Shown: one piece after another, positions 59,616 to 64,000 of the stretch
Layout of the letters: each line of letters starts with the position of its first letter
Numbering within the stretch: position 1 is the first letter of the stretch
NCBI GenBank assembly: GCA_036389155.1
Contig: DASVQN010000053.1
Coordinates: 1-64,000 of the forward strand
Source: CADCVT01 sp036389155
GTDB taxonomy: Bacteria; Actinomycetota; Thermoleophilia; Solirubrobacterales; Solirubrobacteraceae
Length of the DNA stretch: 64,000 nucleotides
Direction: 5' to 3'
The notes under the pieces: generated by a model
Database searches by the model: none
What the model saw: the letters and a program-made list of their open reading frames with translations, nothing else
Told to the model about the DNA's origin: nothing
Position numbers and translations under genes: made by a program

Positions 59616-61043
59616 GTGACCCGGTCGACGTCGGTCCGCTCCCTCGCGCTGCTCGTCGTGCTCGTGCTCGCGGCGTGGGCGGCGGCCGCACTGGTCAGCG
59701 GCGGCGACGGCGGGACACGGCCCTCCTCGGTCCTGCCGGAGGACGGGCCGGACGACCCGTTCGCCTACGACCCGGCGCGCAGGGACGAGTTCGAGAGGCG
59801 CGCGGCGGCGGGGCTCGCGCACGTCCTCTACGCGAAGAGCCCGAGCGGCGCGATCACGACGGCGCAGCGCGTCGAGCGCTACCGCGGGCTGATCGAGGAC
59901 GTCGCGGGCGACCACGATCCGGACGTCCTCGAGGCGATCGTGTTCCTCGAGAGCGCCGGGCGGCCGGACGCGATGGCGGGCGGTACCGAGGGCGCCGTCG
60001 GGATCACCCAGATCCTCGCCGAGACCGGCCGGAACCTGCTGAAGATGCGCGTCGACGTCGCCGCCAGCCGGAAGCTGACCAAGCAGATCGGCCGCGCGCT
60101 GCGGCGCGGCGACGGCGGCCGCGCCGAGCGGCTGCGGGCGCGGCGCCGGCGGGTCGACGAGCGCTACGACCCGCCGAAGGCGCTCGCCGCGACCGTGCGC
60201 TACCTCGACTTCGCGCGCGGCCAGCTCTCGGGCCGCGAGGACATGGCCGTCGCGTCGTACCACATGGGCGTCGGCAACCTCCAGGGCGTGCTCGAGGCGT
60301 TCGGCGCCGACGACGACACGCCCTACGCCGAGGTCTTCTTCGACTCGAGCCCCCAGCGCCACGAGGAGGCGTACGCGCGTCGCGCCCGGCTCGGCGACGA
60401 CTCCTCCACCTACCTCTGGAGGGTGAAGGCCGCGCAGGAGATCATGCGCCTGTACCGCGACGAGCCCGACGAGCTGGCGCGGCTCGCGGAGCTGCACGGC
60501 AACAAGAACTCGGCCGAGGAGGTCCTGCACCCCGAGGACGACACCGAGGTCTTCGCCGAGCCGGAGGCGCTGGAGACGGCGCTGGACGAGGGCGAGCTGC
60601 TCGCACTGCCGGTCGACCGCCTGCGCGACGCCGGGATCGCGATCGACGCGCGGATGGGCGAGCTCGCGAGGCGCAACCACGCCAAGCCGGCGCTGTACCG
60701 CGCGCTGCGCCCCGAGTCGCTCGCGCTGCTGCTCTACGTCGGGCGCGCCGTGAAGGGGATCTCGGGCGACACCCCGCTGATCCTCACCAGCACCGCCCGC
60801 GACCTCGGCTACCAGCGGCTGCTCGCCCGCAGCAACCCGGAGGCGACGCACGCCTACTCGCTGCACACCACCGGGTGGGCGTTCGACGTCGAGCGCGACT
60901 ACGCCTCGCGCGAGCAGGCGCTCGCGTTCCAGTTCATGCTCGACCGCCTCCAGGCGCTGAACCTCATCGCCTGGGTGCGCGAGCCGGCGGCGATCCACGT
61001 CACCGCCGGGGGCGACGCGAAGGACCTGATCGGAGGGGACTAG
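59616..61043 (+). CDS. Secreted lytic transglycosylase-like + M15/DUF5715-like cell wall protein
   Basis: The 475-aa protein has an N-terminal signal anchor (SLALLVVLVLAAWAAAALV). The first domain is SLT-like, with a catalytic Glu candidate in VFLESAGRP, then GAVGITQI and VASYHMGVGNLQGVL. The C-terminal domain holds LTSTARDLGYQRLL and a THAYSLHTTGWAFDVERDY motif like the metal-binding segment of M15/VanY-type or DUF5715 peptidases. A peptidoglycan-cleaving role is inferred. GTG start. The stop shares CTAG with the convergent transketolase gene. Confidence 0.8.
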   Translation: MTRSTSVRSLALLVVLVLAAWAAAALVSGGDGGTRPSSVLPEDGPDDPFAYDPARRDEFERRAAAGLAHVLYAKSPSGAITTAQRVERYRGLIEDVAGDHDPDVLEAIVFLESAGRPDAMAGGTEGAVGITQILAETGRNLLKMRVDVAASRKLTKQIGRALRRGDGGRAERLRARRRRVDERYDPPKALAATVRYLDFARGQLSGREDMAVASYHMGVGNLQGVLEAFGADDDTPYAEVFFDSSPQRHEEAYARRARLGDDSSTYLWRVKAAQEIMRLYRDEPDELARLAELHGNKNSAEEVLHPEDDTEVFAEPEALETALDEGELLALPVDRLRDAGIAIDARMGELARRNHAKPALYRALRPESLALLLYVGRAVKGISGDTPLILTSTARDLGYQRLLARSNPEATHAYSLHTTGWAFDVERDYASREQALAFQFMLDRLQALNLIAWVREPAAIHVTAGGDAKDLIGGD

Positions 61044-63007
61044 CGGTCGAGCAGGCCGCGGACGGCGTCGACCGTCGCGTCCGTCGTGATGCCGAGCCGG
61101 CGCAGCGTCTCGCTGCCCGGCGCCGACGCGCCGAAGCGGTCGATCGCGACGTGGGCCTGCGCGTAGCGCGACCAGCCCAGCGAGATGCCGGCCTCGACCG
61201 AGACGGTCGGCAGGCCGGGCGGCAGCGTCTCGGCGCGGTAGGACTCGTCCTGGGCCTCGAAGAGCTCCCAGCTCGGCATCGAGACGACGCGCGCGCCGAC
61301 CCCGTCGGCCGCAAGCGCCTCGTGCGCCTCCACCGCGACGACCAGCTCGCCGCCCGTCGCGACGATCGCCGCGTCGTCGCCCTGGCGCAGCACGTACGCG
61401 CCCCTCGGCACGCCGGGTCCGGTGCCCTCGAGGACGGGCAGGTTCTGCCGCGAGAGCGCCATGACCGCGGGGCCTTCGAGGTCCTCGAGGATCACGCGCC
61501 ACGCCTCGGCCGTCTCCGCCGCGTCGCCCGGGCGCAGGACCGTCAGGCCCGGGATCGCGCGCAGCGCCATGAGGTGCTCGACCGGCTGGTGCGTCGGCCC
61601 GTCCTCGCCGAGCGCGACCGAGTCGTGCGTGAACACCCAGGCGACCGGCAGGGCCATGAGCGCGCTCAGGCGGATCGACCCGCGCATGTAGTCGGCGAAC
61701 TGCAGGAACGTCGACCCGTACGGCCGCACGATCCCGCCGTGCACGCACATGCCGTTCACCGCGCCGCCCATGCCGTGCTCGCGCACGCCGAAGAACACGT
61801 TGCGGTCGGCCCGCTCCCGCGTGTAGCGCTCCGACCCCGGGAAGATCGTCTTCGTCGACTCGGTCAGGTCGGCCGCGCCGCCGACCATCGTCGGGACCGC
61901 GTCCTCGAACGCCGCCATCACCTTCCCGCCCGCGCCGCGCGTCGCGATGCTCTCGCCGATCTCGAACGCCGGAAGCACGTCCGCGATCGGCTTGACGGGC
62001 TTGCCGGCCCACGCCGCGTCCCACTCGGCGGCGAGCTCTGCGTCGTCCGAGCGCCACGAGTCGAAGCGCTCCTGCCACGCGGCCTGCGCCTCGGCGCCGC
62101 GCTCGGGGGCGAACGCGTCGTAGACGCCGTCGGGCACGACAAACGACTTGTCGGGGTCCCACCCCAGGCGCTCCTTGACGATCCGGACGTTGTCCTCGCC
62201 GAGCGCCTTGCCGTGGACCTCGCTGGTGCCCTGGTTCGGTGCGGGCCACCCGATGATCGTCTTGACGTCGATGAGCGACGGGCGGTCCTCGACCTCCTCG
62301 GCCGCCCGGATCGCCGCGCGGACGGCTTCGAGGTCGTTGACGTCGGCGACGTGCTGCACGTGCCAGCCGTACGCCTCGAAGCGGGCCGCGCGATCCTCGC
62401 GCGAGAACGACCACTCGGCGGGGCCGTCGAGCGTGACGTCGTTGTCGTCGTAGAGGTAGACGATGCGCCCGAGGCCGAGCTCGCCGGCCAGCGACGCCGC
62501 CTCGGACGCGACGCCCTCCATCAGGTCGCCGTCGGACACGATCGCGTAGACGCGGTGGTCCATGACCTCCGCGCCGTAGCGCTCGCGCAGGAAGCGCTCG
62601 GCGAGCGCCATGCCGACGCCGTTGGCGAAGCCCTGGCCGAGCGGGCCGGTGGTGACCTCCACGCCGGGCGTGACGTGCACGCGGTCGCGCTCGGGGTGGC
62701 CGGGCGTCAGCGAGCCCCACTGGCGGAAGCGCTTGAGCTCGTCGAGACTCAAGTCGTAGCCGCTCAGGTGCAGGGCGGCGTAGAGCAGCATCGAGCCGTG
62801 CCCGGCGCTGAGCACGAACCGGTCGCGGTCGGGCCAGCTCGGGTCGCGCGGGTTGTGGTCCATGACCTCCGCGAAGAGGACGTACGCGGCGGGCGCCATG
62901 GCGAGCGGAAGGCCCGGGTGGCCGCTGTTGGACTGCTGGATCGCGTCGATCGCGAGCGTGCGGATCGTGTCGATGCAGAGCTGCGCGTCGGCGGCCGTCG
63001 TCGCCAT
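61040..63007 (-). CDS. tkt: Transketolase
   Basis: This TPP-dependent enzyme transfers two-carbon ketol units in the pentose phosphate pathway. It has 655 aa from the ATG at 63007; the ATG at 63019 would add 4 residues but would overlap the ppa -10 box. Motifs: NSGHPGLPLAMA, LSAGHGSMLLYAALHLSG, TTGPLGQGFANGVGMA, the TPP motif SDGDLMEGVASEAASLAG...YDDNDVTLDG, FTHDSVALGEDGPTHQP and VSVEAGISLGW. It is the second TPP user in the window after PDH E1. It diverges from ppa with 27 nt between starts. Confidence 0.95.
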   Translation of the reverse strand: MATTAADAQLCIDTIRTLAIDAIQQSNSGHPGLPLAMAPAAYVLFAEVMDHNPRDPSWPDRDRFVLSAGHGSMLLYAALHLSGYDLSLDELKRFRQWGSLTPGHPERDRVHVTPGVEVTTGPLGQGFANGVGMALAERFLRERYGAEVMDHRVYAIVSDGDLMEGVASEAASLAGELGLGRIVYLYDDNDVTLDGPAEWSFSREDRAARFEAYGWHVQHVADVNDLEAVRAAIRAAEEVEDRPSLIDVKTIIGWPAPNQGTSEVHGKALGEDNVRIVKERLGWDPDKSFVVPDGVYDAFAPERGAEAQAAWQERFDSWRSDDAELAAEWDAAWAGKPVKPIADVLPAFEIGESIATRGAGGKVMAAFEDAVPTMVGGAADLTESTKTIFPGSERYTRERADRNVFFGVREHGMGGAVNGMCVHGGIVRPYGSTFLQFADYMRGSIRLSALMALPVAWVFTHDSVALGEDGPTHQPVEHLMALRAIPGLTVLRPGDAAETAEAWRVILEDLEGPAVMALSRQNLPVLEGTGPGVPRGAYVLRQGDDAAIVATGGELVVAVEAHEALAADGVGARVVSMPSWELFEAQDESYRAETLPPGLPTVSVEAGISLGWSRYAQAHVAIDRFGASAPGSETLRRLGITTDATVDAVRGLLDR

Positions 63008-63018
63008 CGACGAGAGCA

Positions 63019-63024
63019 TAGGCT
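63019..63024 (+). promoter_or_regulatory. -10 element TAGGCT upstream of ppa
   Basis: TAGGCT ends 10 nt before the ppa ATG in the 27-nt divergent gap with transketolase. Confidence 0.4.
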
Positions 63025-63034
63025 TCGCGGGCGC

Positions 63035-63535
63035 ATGCCGTCCTCCCGCCTGCACGTCCTGGTCGAGATCCCGAAGGGAAGCCGCAACAAGTACGAGTGG
63101 GACGAGGAGCTGCAGGCGATCAAGCTCGATCGCTTCCTGTTCTCGTCGGTCGTCTATCCGACCGACTACGGCTTCATTCCCGAGGCCATGGGCGAGGACG
63201 GCGACCCGCTGGACGCGATGGTCTGCGTCACCGAGCCGACGTTCCCCGGCTGCGTCATCCCCGCCCAGGTCGTCGCGCTCTTCCGCATGCGCGACGAGGG
63301 CAAGGTCGACGACAAGGTCGTCTGCGTGCCGCTCGACGACCCGAACTGGAGCCACGTCCGCGAGCTCGACGACCTCCCGCAGCCGCTGCGCGACGAGATC
63401 TCGCACTTCTTCTCGATCTACAAGCAGCCCGAGGGCAAGCACGTGAAGGTCGACGGCTGGTTCCCGCGCGAGCACGCGCTACGGGTGATCGAGCAGGCGC
63501 GGGAGCGCCAGCAGGGTGAAGCTGGCCACGGTTGA
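63035..63535 (+). CDS. ppa: Inorganic pyrophosphatase (family I)
   Basis: It hydrolyses pyrophosphate to phosphate in the cytosol, pulling biosynthetic reactions forward. The 166-aa length fits the prokaryotic family. Motifs: VEIPKGSRNKYEWDEE, DRFLFSSVVYPTDYGFIP, and the metal-binding Asp cluster in GEDGDPLDAMV and DDKVVCVPLDDP. The ATG at 63035 is chosen because the family N-terminus begins here. The next gene starts inside its last 20 nt. Confidence 0.96.
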   Translation: MPSSRLHVLVEIPKGSRNKYEWDEELQAIKLDRFLFSSVVYPTDYGFIPEAMGEDGDPLDAMVCVTEPTFPGCVIPAQVVALFRMRDEGKVDDKVVCVPLDDPNWSHVRELDDLPQPLRDEISHFFSIYKQPEGKHVKVDGWFPREHALRVIEQARERQQGEAGHG

Positions 63536-64000
63536 CGAGGGCTCCGGCCCGCCGGTCGTCTTCTGGCACGGCGAGCCGACGTGGTCGTACCTGTGGAGGA
63601 AGGTCATCCCGCCGGTGCGCGACGCGGGCTTTCGCTGCATCGCGCCCGACCTGCCCGGCTTCGGGCGCTCGCCGAAGCCGCCGATGGGGTGGTACTCCTA
63701 CGACTCGATCGTCGCGACGACGCTGACCTTCGCCGAGGAGCTCGACCTGCGCGACGCGACGTTCGTCGTCCACGACTGGGGCGGCGCGATCGGGCTGCGC
63801 ACGGCGATGCTGCTGGGCGACCGCGTCACGCGCATCGTCGTCATGAACTCGGGGCTGTTCACGGGCCAGCAGCGGATGACCGACGCCTGGAAGGCGTTCC
63901 GCGACTTCGTCGAGCGCACCGAGGACCTGCCGGTCGGGATGCTCGTGCGCGGCGGCTGCGCGAAGGACCCCGGCGACGACGTGATCGCGCAGTACGACGC
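63516..64000 (+). CDS. Haloalkane dehalogenase-like alpha/beta hydrolase (cut by window end)
   Basis: The GTG at 63516 opens a frame that is still open at the window edge (161 codons seen). The oxyanion/N-terminal motif HGEPTWSYLWRKVIP and APDLPGFGRSPKP are typical of haloalkane dehalogenases. The nucleophile elbow VHDWGGAIG carries Asp87 instead of Ser, with the following Trp that binds halide. It would hydrolyse carbon-halogen bonds, though epoxide hydrolase-like relatives share some motifs. It overlaps the ppa 3' end by 20 nt. Confidence 0.85.
   Translation, partial: MKLATVDEGSGPPVVFWHGEPTWSYLWRKVIPPVRDAGFRCIAPDLPGFGRSPKPPMGWYSYDSIVATTLTFAEELDLRDATFVVHDWGGAIGLRTAMLLGDRVTRIVVMNSGLFTGQQRMTDAWKAFRDFVERTEDLPVGMLVRGGCAKDPGDDVIAQYD

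Noticed and set aside
58716..62720. 1334-codon antisense frame over four real genes
   Set aside because: It covers genes with clear domains on both strands and reads as low-complexity Arg/Ala/Gly sequence.
1..64000. CRISPR arrays, insertion sequences, integrases or prophage genes
   Set aside because: No regularly spaced repeats and no transposase, recombinase or phage structural motifs were seen on reading either strand.

Overview
The window is uniformly very GC-rich (a 60-base stretch I counted inside the glutamate dehydrogenase gene is 75% GC). It uses many GTG and some TTG starts, has genes packed on both strands, and carries many secreted proteins with Arg-rich C-terminal beta domains. 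This looks like a chromosomal segment of a high-GC actinobacterium; the protein styles suggest Thermoleophilia / Solirubrobacterales, which is an inference from family resemblance and not a search result. No phage, IS, plasmid or CRISPR module was seen.

Layout. 0-9.5 kb: an RNA uracil methyltransferase coupled to a small helical protein, a giant secreted subtilisin-like protein, ornithine carbamoyltransferase, an endonuclease/exonuclease/phosphatase protein and a DHH phosphoesterase. 9.5-12.3 kb: thiamine synthesis, with thiO-thiS-thiG on the minus strand under a TPP riboswitch and thiE divergent. 12.2-18.5 kb: a membrane protein, dihydrolipoyl dehydrogenase, a DsbA-like protein and the pyruvate dehydrogenase E1alpha, E1beta and E2 genes. 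18.5-31 kb: membrane/proline-rich proteins, lipB, secreted glycosidase-like and propeller proteins, a GNAT acetyltransferase, lipA, an FG-GAP protein, a rhomboid protease and a 57-aa membrane protein. 31-35 kb: a D-Ala-D-Ala carboxypeptidase, a macro-domain protein and two coupled acyl-CoA dehydrogenases behind a palindromic operator. 35.0-38.3 kb: a tRNA-Ala(UGC) followed by a less GC-rich single-gene insert encoding a CHAT (caspase-like) protease and a broken flanking gene. 38.3-45.6 kb: an SDR, a scrambled DUF2461 pseudogene, glutamate dehydrogenase, threonine dehydratase, a PhzF-like protein, a diguanylate cyclase and a second tRNA-Ala(CGC). 45.7-64 kb: a secreted M14 carboxypeptidase, an APC permease, an M28 peptidase, an RTX/FecR-like protein, a TPR protein with an orphan DNA methyltransferase, an FG-GAP + vWA 'integrin-like' protein, a transglycosylase-like protein, transketolase, inorganic pyrophosphatase and a truncated haloalkane dehalogenase.

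Functional theme. The first half holds a cofactor-plus-enzyme neighbourhood: the thiamine pyrophosphate genes, TPP-dependent PDH E1, lipoyl-dependent E2, lipoamide dehydrogenase, and both lipoate genes (lipB, lipA). The other dominant theme is export of large extracellular proteins.

Sequence-level structure. At least eleven genes have a TANNNT hexamer 5-10 nt before the start codon, as expected for leaderless transcripts. Five convergent gene pairs share one CTAG as overlapping stop codons. One divergent pair shares CATG as overlapping start codons. The best candidate for something undescribed is the CHAT-protease insert beside tRNA-Ala. Other items worth a look are the subtilisin-like protein with a substituted active site, the TPP riboswitch whose 3' end appears to be the ribosome binding site of a TTG start, and the scrambled DUF2461 locus.
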